DNA of 38,400 nucleotides. It comes from Christensenella sp. UBA1750. Lineage in GTDB: Bacteria; Bacillota; Clostridia; Christensenellales; UBA1750. Shown piece after piece: positions 16,197-22,463 of the stretch (position 1 is its first letter; the number at the start of each line of letters is the position of its first letter). The notes below the pieces were generated by a model. The model did no database searches. It had not been told where the DNA came from and saw only the letters and a program-made list of their open reading frames with translations. The stretch spans positions 1 to 38,400 of the forward strand of contig DCHO01000073.1 of the NCBI GenBank assembly GCA_002315655.1. Direction: 5' to 3'. The translations under genes and the position numbers were made by a program.

Positions 16197-17432
16197 TTGA
16201 GAAGCATCAAGAGCGTTTACAAGGTGGGCAACGGCCCGTCCAGCTCCCATACGGTCGGCCCCTATTCTGCAGCCAAGCTCTTATCCAAGCGATACCCGGA
16301 CGCGTTTTCCGTCAAAGTGATGCTGCAGGGCTCGCTGGCCTTCACCGGCGCGGGACATTCCACAGGAAAAGCGGTGCAGGAGGGCTGGCCGCTGGCTTGT
16401 GTTGTCTATGACTTTGAAACGCCCATGGACACCCTGCCCTTCCCCAACACTATGGTTTTTGAGATCACAAGGAAGGATCAATCTACCGAAACCGTCCGTG
16501 TTTTTTCGGTGGGTGGCGGCTCCATTCGCATCGAAGGCGAACCATCGGAGGACGATATTGAGGTCTATCCGCAGAAGAATTTTTCCGAAATGCTGGATGA
16601 GTGCCGGAGATGCGGGATAACGCTTACGGAGTTTATCTATCGGCAGGAAGGGGAGAGCATCCGGCAGTATTTAGAGGGCATCTGGTATGCCATGGCGGAG
16701 GCTGTGGAGCGCGGATTGAAGACCGAAGGGATTTTGCCCGGCGGACTGAACATCACCCGCAAGGCAAAAATGCTGCATGAAAAGCGGGTCTATAACGAGA
16801 ACACCGACATCACCATGAACCGGGTGATTGCGTCCTACGCCTACGCCGTCAGCGAGGAGAATGCCTGTGAGCACATCGTGGTCACGGCACCCACCTGCGG
16901 CTCCTGCGGCGTTATTCCTTCCGTGTTTTACTATATGTGGAAGGAGCGCGGCTTCCCGGAGGATGAGATCATTGACGCGCTTGCGGTGGCAGGGCTGGTG
17001 GGCAACGTCATCCGCACCAACGCCTCCATTTCCGGGGCGGAATGCGGCTGTCAGGCGGAGATCGGATCGGCCTGTTCCATGGCGGCAGGCGGGCTCGCGG
17101 CGCTGCAGAAAATGACGCTGGAAGAGATCGAGTATGCCGCGGAGAACGCCATGGAGCACAACTTAGGACTCACCTGCGACCCGGTCATGGGGCTTGTGCA
17201 GATTCCCTGCATCGAGCGAAATGCCGTGGCGGCCATGCGGGCGGTGTCCTCGGTGAATTTGGCGCACTTTCTTTCCCAGACCCGGCAGATCTCCTTTGAC
17301 GAGGTGATTGCAACCATGTATCAGACCGGGAAGGATCTGAACGAAAAATACCGCGAATCCAGCCACGGCGGGTTGGCGGTGATGTATGCGGATCGGGAAA
17401 AAGCCCTGAAGGAGTGGAAAAATGGAGCTTAA
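16197..17432 (+). CDS. sdaA: L-serine ammonia-lyase, iron-sulfur dependent, single chain
   Basis: 411 residues; starts with TTG, supported by AAAGGAGGG 6 bases upstream. It converts L-serine to pyruvate and ammonia using a [4Fe-4S] cluster in which one iron acts as Lewis acid. The N-terminal beta domain has GNGPSSSHTVGP (11-22). The alpha domain carries TAPTCGSCGVIPS and the cluster cysteines Cys285, Cys327 and Cys338 (spacings of 42 and 11 residues, as in characterised single-chain enzymes). The beta domain is short, giving 411 rather than about 455 residues as in E. coli SdaA. Such clusters are oxygen-labile, fitting an anaerobe. Two promoters precede it. The 3' end overlaps pyrR by 11 bases. 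Confidence 0.95.
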   Translation: MRSIKSVYKVGNGPSSSHTVGPYSAAKLLSKRYPDAFSVKVMLQGSLAFTGAGHSTGKAVQEGWPLACVVYDFETPMDTLPFPNTMVFEITRKDQSTETVRVFSVGGGSIRIEGEPSEDDIEVYPQKNFSEMLDECRRCGITLTEFIYRQEGESIRQYLEGIWYAMAEAVERGLKTEGILPGGLNITRKAKMLHEKRVYNENTDITMNRVIASYAYAVSEENACEHIVVTAPTCGSCGVIPSVFYYMWKERGFPEDEIIDALAVAGLVGNVIRTNASISGAECGCQAEIGSACSMAAGGLAALQKMTLEEIEYAAENAMEHNLGLTCDPVMGLVQIPCIERNAVAAMRAVSSVNLAHFLSQTRQISFDEVIATMYQTGKDLNEKYRESSHGGLAVMYADREKALKEWKNGA

Positions 17433-17958
17433 AGCGCAGATCATGGACGCCAACCAGATGCAGAGAAGTCTGGCGCGCATGACCCATGAAATCATTGAAA
17501 AGAACGGCGGCGCGGAGAACGTGTGCCTGGTCGGCATTCGTCGCCGCGGTATCACGCTGGCCAAGACGCTGGCGGAAAATATTGAAAAGTTTGAGGGGAT
17601 TTCCGTGCCGGTTGGTCATGTGGACATCACCCTGTATCGGGATGACCTGACCGAAAATGCGGAATTGCCCACCTCTTACGCCAGCGTTGTCCCCTGCGAT
17701 GTGCGGCAGTATAACGTCATCATTGTGGACGATGTGCTGTTCACGGGACGCACCGTGCGCGCCGCCATTGAGGCGGTGTTCGGCTTCGGCAGACCCAAAT
17801 CCATCCAGCTCGCCTCACTCATTGACCGCGGACACCGGGAGCTGCCCATCCGTGCGGACTATGTGGGCAAAAACATTCCCACCTCGAAAAACGAGGTGGT
17901 GAAGGTTATGGTGGACGAATACGACGGCACGATGGGCGTTATGCTGTATAGTCTGTAA
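17422..17958 (+). CDS. pyrR: bifunctional pyr operon regulator / uracil phosphoribosyltransferase PyrR
   Basis: 178 residues, the normal PyrR length. The PRPP-binding loop VIIVDDVLFTGRT (99-111) and the flanking VGIRRRG and LIDRGHRELPIRADYVGKN motifs are diagnostic. PyrR binds pyr mRNA leaders in response to UMP/UTP and also makes UMP from uracil and PRPP. Here it is not at the head of a pyr operon: it overlaps the serine dehydratase stop by 11 bases (its ribosome binding site AAGGAG lies in that gene) and is followed by a hairpin. No PyrR-binding leader consensus was found nearby, so any RNA targets lie outside the window. Confidence 0.95.
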   Translation: MELKAQIMDANQMQRSLARMTHEIIEKNGGAENVCLVGIRRRGITLAKTLAENIEKFEGISVPVGHVDITLYRDDLTENAELPTSYASVVPCDVRQYNVIIVDDVLFTGRTVRAAIEAVFGFGRPKSIQLASLIDRGHRELPIRADYVGKNIPTSKNEVVKVMVDEYDGTMGVMLYSL

Positions 17959-17961
17959 GGC

Positions 17962-17991
17962 GCAAATCCCGTTCTATATAACGGGATTTGC
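17962..17991 (+). terminator. hairpin after pyrR
   Basis: Perfect 12-bp stem (17962-17973 with 17980-17991), loop CTATAT, directly after the stop codon. There is no T-run behind it: the four-helix-bundle element begins at 17994, so the original T-tract may have been displaced. Confidence 0.65.
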
Positions 17992-18055
17992 CAAATGAAT
18001 ATTGAAGACTGAAAACTGAAGACTGAAAAATAAGGAACATTGTGGAGAATTGTTT

Positions 18056-18409
18056 ATGAAAGAGAATATTTTGATTGATAAATCGGTGGATTTTGCTGCA
18101 CGAATAATCAAGTTGCGCAAATTTCTTGAAGAATCGCAGCACGAACATATTCTTTCCAGGCAAATATTACGCAGCGGAACATCAATCGGGGCGAATATCA
18201 ATGAAGCACAGTACGGACAAAGTAAGGCGGATTTCATCTCAAAACTGCATATTGCACTAAAGGAAACAGCGGAAACGGAATATTGGCTGCGGTTGCTGGT
18301 CAAGTCCGAATATATCAATGAGAAGATCTTTCAGTCCTTGATAGCAGATTGCATGGAGCTGAAAAAGATATTGATTGCCTCTCTCAATACCGCAAAAAGC
18401 ACAATGTAA
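18056..18409 (+). CDS. four-helix bundle protein (23S rRNA intervening-sequence protein family)
   Basis: 117 residues. The ATG at 18056 is preferred over an upstream TTG (18050) because GGAG lies at 18044-18047. The sequence SRQILRSGTSIGANINEAQ, then SKADFISKLHIALKETAETEYWL, and a C-terminal LIASLNTAK is the hallmark of the S23/IVP family (PF05635), small helical bundles that oligomerise. Relatives are encoded in 23S rRNA intervening sequences, and the accessory protein Avd of diversity-generating retroelements belongs to the same fold family. No reverse transcriptase or rRNA is nearby, so neither role is indicated. It is a paralogue of the gene at 35505. The flanking inverted repeats suggest it moves as a unit. 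Confidence 0.88.
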   Translation: MKENILIDKSVDFAARIIKLRKFLEESQHEHILSRQILRSGTSIGANINEAQYGQSKADFISKLHIALKETAETEYWLRLLVKSEYINEKIFQSLIADCMELKKILIASLNTAKSTM

Positions 18410-18414
18410 TAATC

Positions 18415-18444
18415 AATCTCCTGTCACGAGAGTGGCAGGAGATT
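18415..18444 (+). terminator. terminator of the first four-helix-bundle gene
   Basis: 13-bp stem (18415-18427 with 18432-18444, one G-T pair), loop GAGA, followed by a short T-run. Confidence 0.75.
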
Positions 18445-18489
18445 TCGTATTTCATTATTCATTATTCAGTTTTCAGTATTCATTATTCA

Positions 18490-19575
18490 TTAGAGTTTCA
18501 GATCGCCTTCCTTGATCCAGCCGATGTTTTTAAGGAGGGTGCAGAGGATTGGGCAGAGGACGGCGGGAATGAGGAAGGAAATGATGATGAGCCCAGCCCA
18601 GTCGGCGGCGGTGATGGCAGATTTGGTGCCGGCCTGCACGGCGTCCACCCAGCCGGTGTAAACGCCGATCTGCCCGCAGAAGCCGCAGGTGCCCATGCCC
18701 GCGTTGACCGCTGCGCCGTCCATGCGAAGATGGAACAGGCAAGTGGCAATGGGGCCGGAGACGGCGGAGGTGAGGATGGGGGGAATCCAGATCTTCGGGT
18801 TTTTCACGATATTGCCCATTTGCAGCATGGAGGTGCCGATGCCCTGGGAGACAAGGCCGCCCAGGCCGTTCTCATGGAGGGACATGACGGCAAAGCCCAC
18901 CATCTGCGCACAGCACCCGGCCACCGCCGCGCCGCCCGCCAGCCCGGTCAGCCCCAGCGTCATACAGATGGCGGCGGAGGAAATGGGCAGGGTCAGGGCG
19001 ATGCCCACGGTGACGGAAATCAGAATGCCCATGATGAAGGGACGCTGCTCGGTTGCCCAGCGCAGGAAGGTGCCCACCGCGTCTGCCGCCTTGCCCAAGG
19101 CCGGGGCGATGAGAACAGAAAGGCCTAAGCCCACCAGAATGGTCACAATGGGGGTGACTAAAATGTCCACCTTGGTTTCCTTGGAAACCAGTTTGCCGAA
19201 CTCGGCAGCGAGGATGGCAATCACCAGCACCGCCAAGGGGCCGCCCGCGCCGCCCAAGGCATTGGCACCGTAGCCGATGGGGATGAGGGAAAAGAGCACC
19301 AAAGGCGGGGCTTGCAGTGCCGAACCGATGGCCACGGCCATGGCGGGCCCTACCATGAGCGAGGCCAAACCGCCTATTGTATAGGCTTTTTCGCCGATGG
19401 TGAGCACCGTGGCGGTTAAAAAGCCGATGTGGAGCTGGGTGCCCAAGGTATTTAGGATCGTGCCCACCAGCAGGGTGCAGAAAAGACCCTGCGCCATGGC
19501 GCTCATGGCCTCCACGCCGTAGCGTTTTGCGGAAAAGACGATATTTTTCTTTTTGAGAAAGGCTTTGAATTTCAT
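18490..19575 (-). CDS. PTS EIIC-like membrane protein (PTS_EIIC_2 / PfoR type)
   Basis: 361 residues from the ATG at 19575, which has GGAGAAC upstream; an in-frame TTG at 19590 is less likely. About nine or ten hydrophobic segments rich in Gly and Ala. The motifs GGPLAVLVIAILAAEFGKLV, PISSAAICMTLGLTGLAGGA and ILTSAVSGPIA resemble the EIIC-like family that includes Clostridium PfoR, a membrane protein without attached EIIA/EIIB domains. The transported substrate is unknown, and no PTS partner is in the window. The stop codon TAA lies inside the right-hand repeat of the neighbouring element, so the last codon(s) may have been changed by its insertion. Confidence 0.75.
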   Translation of the reverse strand: MKFKAFLKKKNIVFSAKRYGVEAMSAMAQGLFCTLLVGTILNTLGTQLHIGFLTATVLTIGEKAYTIGGLASLMVGPAMAVAIGSALQAPPLVLFSLIPIGYGANALGGAGGPLAVLVIAILAAEFGKLVSKETKVDILVTPIVTILVGLGLSVLIAPALGKAADAVGTFLRWATEQRPFIMGILISVTVGIALTLPISSAAICMTLGLTGLAGGAAVAGCCAQMVGFAVMSLHENGLGGLVSQGIGTSMLQMGNIVKNPKIWIPPILTSAVSGPIATCLFHLRMDGAAVNAGMGTCGFCGQIGVYTGWVDAVQAGTKSAITAADWAGLIIISFLIPAVLCPILCTLLKNIGWIKEGDLKL

Positions 19576-19607
19576 AGTATCGTTCTCCAAAGTGTGTGTT
19601 TTCTCTT

Positions 19608-19635
19608 ATTATAGTGAGTTATTTTGATTCGTCAA
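19608..19635 (-). promoter_or_regulatory. promoter of the EIIC-like gene
   Basis: Minus-strand TTGACG (19630-19635), 16-bp spacer, TATAAT (19608-19613). Confidence 0.7.
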
Positions 19636-19664
19636 CAATTTTAACCGATTCTACCAAGCGCAGG

Positions 19665-19693
19665 TTGCAAAAAGTAACAATCCCTGATACGAT
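19665..19693 (+). promoter_or_regulatory. promoter of the XRE-desulfoferrodoxin gene
   Basis: TTGCAA (19665-19670), 17-bp spacer, TACGAT (19688-19693). GAAGGAGG at 19704-19711 precedes the ATG at 19720. Confidence 0.6.
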
Positions 19694-19719
19694 GAAGAAA
19701 ATTGAAGGAGGAATGATGT

Positions 19720-20325
19720 ATGAATCCGTATGTGACCGGGGAAATGATCAAAAATCTGCGGGAGAAAAAGGGACTGACGCAAGCACAGCTGGGAGATATG
19801 CTGTCTGTCTCGGACAAAACGGTGTCCAAGTGGGAGACCCACAGGGGTTATCCCGACATTACCCTGCTGGAACCGCTGGCAGGGGCGCTGTCTGTGTCCG
19901 TGGGAGAGCTGCTGTCCGGGGAAAATGTGACCAATGAGAACCGAAACGGGAACATGAAGAAAATGAAGCTGTATGTGTGCCCCATTTGCGGAAATGTGCT
20001 GACGGCGGTGGGCGAAGCGGCAATTTCCTGCTGCGGAATCGCGCTGCCCGCGCCGGATGCGGAAAAGGCGGACGAGGCGCATAAGATCGGCGTGGAGATC
20101 GTGGAGGATGAGCTGTATGTGACGGTGGCGCACCCGATGGAGAAGGCGCACTATCTGTCGTTTTTGTGCGCGGTGACGGATGAGGGCTTCACGCTGCACA
20201 AGCTCTATCCCGAAGGAAATGCGGAGGCGCGGTTCAAGATGAGCCGGGTGAGCAGGATTTATGCCTACTGCAATAAGGACGGGCTGTTTTATGTGAATGT
20301 GATGAGAGGGAAAGTGATGGGGTGA
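19720..20325 (+). CDS. XRE-family regulator fused to a desulfoferrodoxin-like domain
   Basis: 201 residues. Residues 7-66 are an XRE helix-turn-helix (IKNLREKKGLTQAQLGDML then SVSDKTVSKWE). Residues 84-198 match desulfoferrodoxin/superoxide reductase. A desulforedoxin-like iron site has all four cysteines (Cys87, Cys90, Cys104, Cys105). Then come His121 and the HPMEKAH pair (His138, His144) and Cys184, equivalent to four of the five ligands of the catalytic iron. In the usual CNxHG motif the fifth ligand His is Asp187 (CNKDG). The most likely role is a redox- or iron-responsive transcription regulator, possibly controlling itself or the divergent EIIC-like gene. Superoxide reductase activity is uncertain because of the missing histidine. 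The domain order is visible in the sequence; the regulatory role is inferred. Confidence 0.85.
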   Translation: MNPYVTGEMIKNLREKKGLTQAQLGDMLSVSDKTVSKWETHRGYPDITLLEPLAGALSVSVGELLSGENVTNENRNGNMKKMKLYVCPICGNVLTAVGEAAISCCGIALPAPDAEKADEAHKIGVEIVEDELYVTVAHPMEKAHYLSFLCAVTDEGFTLHKLYPEGNAEARFKMSRVSRIYAYCNKDGLFYVNVMRGKVMG

Positions 20326-20333
20326 CGGGGATG

Positions 20334-20409
20334 CCCAGTGGGAGGTGCCCCGCAAGGGGGCACCTCCCACTGGGCCGGGCTCCTCGACGGAGCCCGGGGA
20401 CTCCCTCAG
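20334..20409 (+). repeat. variable-stem hairpin element, copy 1
   Basis: 18-bp perfect stem (20334-20351 with 20357-20374) closed by loop GCAAG, then CCGGGCTCC-TCGAC-GGAGCCCGG (20375-20397), then GGACTCCCTCAG (20398-20409). Same architecture as 38317-38398 but with different stem sequence. It starts 8 bases after the XRE gene stop and may also act as its terminator, although there is no T-run. Confidence 0.8.
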
Positions 20410-20681
20410 ACAAAAATTCGGCAAGCCTGATTTTTGCCAGCTCCCCCATAAATGGAGGAGCCGGGAACGCCGCCTGTGGGCGGGAGAGAGGGCGGGGAGA
20501 CCCTGCCCCTACGATACCGCGAGGCTAAATTCATGCCGTGCGTTGCTTTGCAACCCCGCAAACGGAGGACTCCCTCAGCCAAAAATCAGTCAAGCCTGAT
20601 TTTTGCCAGCTCCCCCATAAATGGAGGAGCCGGGAACGCCGCCTGTGGGCGGAGAGAGGCCGGGGAGACCCCGCCCCTACG
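20400..20681 (+). repeat. two direct copies of a 113-base intergenic repeat
   Basis: Copies at 20400-20513 and 20569-20681 share ACTCCCTCAG, a small AAAAAT/ATTTTT hairpin, GCTCCCCCATAAATGGAGGA, CCGGGAACGCCGCCTGTGGG and a closing GGGGAGACC. They differ by a few substitutions and short indels. Copy 2 has the better-paired hairpin (20580-20589 with 20596-20605). Confidence 0.85.
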
Positions 20682-20847
20682 GAACACTGGGGGGGTCACT
20701 ACGGAGCACTGGTTTATAGCCTCGTAAGCGGAGGAGCCGGGGGAAGGAACGCCCCTTCAGTCACCTTCGGTGACAGCTTCCCCATTACATGGGGACGCCT
20801 TGCGCCTGCGGCGCGGGAAGAAACGCCGTTTGTGGGTGGGAAAAAGA

Positions 20848-20883
20848 AACTGTGCTATCGGAGAGAGTGGCGATAGCACAGTT
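20848..20883. terminator. terminator of the ABC export operon
   Basis: 13-bp stem (20848-20860 with 20871-20883) just beyond the last ATPase gene; T-runs follow on both strands (TTTCTTTTT on the minus strand). Confidence 0.85.
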
Positions 20884-20889
20884 GTTTTT

Positions 20890-21789
20890 TTATTCAGAGG
20901 GTGGGGCGGTGAGGATGATTTTACCGTCCTCTAAGGAGAGGTGGACTTTGTTGTCGGCAACGCCTATGGCGTTCAGCATTTCGCGGGGAATCTGCAGCCG
21001 CCCGGCACGGTCCAGAATAGCGAACTCGTCGTGGGTTTCCTCGGAGGAAAGGGTGCCGATCTTGCCTAATTGGTCGCGGTAGTCCACTTTCATCAACCGC
21101 TCGGCGGAGGTTTTGCCGTCGCGGATGGCAACCACGCGGTTGACCTTGCGGGCAAGGTTCGGGTCGTGGGTGACAATGACGATGGTTAAGCCCAGTTCCT
21201 CGTTGAGGCGGCGGAACACATCCAAGATGTATGCGCCGGTCTTGGCATCCACTGCGCCGGTAGGCTCGTCGGCCAGCAGCAGTTTGGGATTGTTGGCCAG
21301 CGCCAGCGCGATGGCGACGCGCTGCTGTTCGCCGCCGGATAATTGATTGAGCCTGCTGTTCTTGCGGTGGCTCATGCCCACCAGCTCCAGAAGCTCCTCG
21401 GCACGCTTCCTTTTCTGTTTGGTGTCGGAGGAAAAGAGCATGGGGGTCTGCACGTTTTCAAGGGCGGTGAGGTAGGGAAGCAGGTTTCTTGCGTTGTTCT
21501 GCCACACAAAGCCCACGGTGGAGCGCTTGTACTGCACCAGCTCCGCATCCGACAGCTTGAACAGGTCTTTGCCGTCCACGATGAGCCGCCCGGCGGAGGG
21601 TCTGTCCAACCCGCCGATCATGTTTAAGAAGGTGGACTTGCCGCTGCCGGAATTGCCGATGATGGCCATAAGCTCGCCTTCGTTTACGGTCAATTCCAGC
21701 CCTTGCAGGGCAAGCACTTCGGTTTCCTTGGTTTTGTAGATTTTGACCAAGTTTTCGCACTCGATCATGGGACGGACACTATTGGGCAT
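20890..21789 (-). CDS. ABC transporter ATP-binding protein with a C-terminal AbrB/SpoVT-like domain
   Basis: 299 residues. Residues 8-235 are a MacB/LolD-type ATPase: Walker A GNSGSGKST (45-53), signature LSGGEQ (150-155), Walker B LLLADE (170-175) and switch His208. About 60 residues longer than family norm: residues 253-296 (AILDRAGRLQIPREMLNAIG then VADNKVHLSLEDGKIIL) match the swapped-hairpin AbrB/SpoVT DNA-binding fold. It powers the FtsX-type permease of the same operon, paired with the second ATPase. Whether the tail binds DNA or is an oligomerisation module is unknown. The ATG at 21789 overlaps the previous gene by 11 bases; ATG at 21768 is an alternative start. Last gene of the operon. 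Confidence 0.88.
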   Translation of the reverse strand: MPNSVRPMIECENLVKIYKTKETEVLALQGLELTVNEGELMAIIGNSGSGKSTFLNMIGGLDRPSAGRLIVDGKDLFKLSDAELVQYKRSTVGFVWQNNARNLLPYLTALENVQTPMLFSSDTKQKRKRAEELLELVGMSHRKNSRLNQLSGGEQQRVAIALALANNPKLLLADEPTGAVDAKTGAYILDVFRRLNEELGLTIVIVTHDPNLARKVNRVVAIRDGKTSAERLMKVDYRDQLGKIGTLSSEETHDEFAILDRAGRLQIPREMLNAIGVADNKVHLSLEDGKIILTAPPSE

Positions 21790-22462
21790 GGATCACTTCA
21801 CCGTCCTCTAATTCATAAACTCTGTCGCCGATGGACATTAAGCCGGTATCGTGGGTGGTCATCACGATGGTGATGCCCTGGGAGGCGCACAGGTCTTTGA
21901 AGATTTTGACCACCTGCAGCCCTGTGTTGGTGTCCAGCGCGCCTGTGGGCTCGTCCGCAAAGAGCACCTTGGGATTGTGGGCGATGGCGCGGGCGATGGC
22001 GACGCGCTGCTGTTCGCCGCCGGACATTTCCTGCGGCATATGCCCCGCACGCTTTTCCAGACCGACCAGACGCAGACATTCCAGTGCCCGCTGCCTGCGG
22101 TTTCCCTTATAGCGGTTGAGGCGCAGGGTGAATTCCACGTTTTCCTGCGCGGTCATCATGGGGATCAAGGCGACGGACTGGAACACATAGCCGATCTCGG
22201 AGCGGCGCACAAGGGCGCGGGAATGTTCGGAGAGACGGGTCAGCTCCTTGTCGCCCAGGAAGACCTGCCCTTCCGTCGGCATATCCAGCGCGGAGAGGAT
22301 GTTGAGCAGGGTGGTTTTGCCCGAGCCGGAGCGGCCTTTGAGCAGGGTCAGTTTGCCGGAGGGGGCGTAGAGAGACACGTTTTTCAGCGCATAGAAGGGT
22401 TCGCGCCCCGCCATGGGAAAGGCACGCACGATGTTTTCCGCTTTGAGCATGATTTCGTCCAT
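21779..22462 (-). CDS. ABC transporter ATP-binding protein (MacB/LolD type)
   Basis: 227 residues, the usual length for stand-alone LolD/MacB/FtsE ATPases. Walker A GRSGSGKT (43-50), Q-loop YVFQSVALIP, signature MSGGEQQRVA, Walker B VLFADEPTGALD and switch TTHD are all intact. The ATG overlaps the end of the permease gene region by spacing of one base (permease stop at 22464) and has GGAGGA upstream, showing tight coupling. It likely forms a homodimer or a heterodimer with the second ATPase below the permease in the membrane. Confidence 0.92.
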   Translation of the reverse strand: MDEIMLKAENIVRAFPMAGREPFYALKNVSLYAPSGKLTLLKGRSGSGKTTLLNILSALDMPTEGQVFLGDKELTRLSEHSRALVRRSEIGYVFQSVALIPMMTAQENVEFTLRLNRYKGNRRQRALECLRLVGLEKRAGHMPQEMSGGEQQRVAIARAIAHNPKVLFADEPTGALDTNTGLQVVKIFKDLCASQGITIVMTTHDTGLMSIGDRVYELEDGEVIHAQ

Positions 22463-22463
22463 G

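Larger units (their letters stand above)
17994..18492. mobile_element. possible small mobile element carrying a four-helix-bundle gene
   Basis: Left end (17994-18038), TGAAGACTGAAAACTGAAG-rich, and right end (18450-18492) are imperfect inverted repeats of about 40 bases (AATGAATA..GA..CTGAAAACTGAA on both, read inwards). The left end recurs alone at 36703-36747. The gene and its own terminator lie between. There is no transposase, so any movement would be in trans or by recombination. Confidence 0.5.
20326..20889. repeat. 564-base non-coding repeat region
   Basis: No genes. In order: a very stable 18-bp hairpin (20334-20374), a 9-bp hairpin (20375-20397), GGACTCCCTCAG (20398-20409), two copies of a roughly 113-base direct repeat (20400-20513 and 20569-20681), a module with TCAGTCACC/GGTGACAGC (20757-20775) and a terminator (20848-20883). 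Short open frames here follow the repeats in all frames and are not genes. Confidence 0.85.

Noticed and set aside
16069..16200. 43-codon open frame (MGLVRVGRGS...) between P1 and the serine dehydratase start
   Set aside because: It has no ribosome binding site and no run of regulatory codons, and crosses promoter P2. A leader peptide is not supported.
18056..18409. Avd accessory protein of a diversity-generating retroelement
   Set aside because: The fold family matches, but no reverse transcriptase, template repeat or variable repeat is present nearby.
20400..20681. CRISPR-like array
   Set aside because: There are only two long copies separated by 55 bases, with no short regular repeat-spacer pattern and no cas genes.
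20322..20876. Several short plus-strand open frames after the XRE gene
   Set aside because: They follow GC-rich direct repeats in different frames, encode repeated Arg/Gly/Pro stretches, and lack ribosome binding sites.
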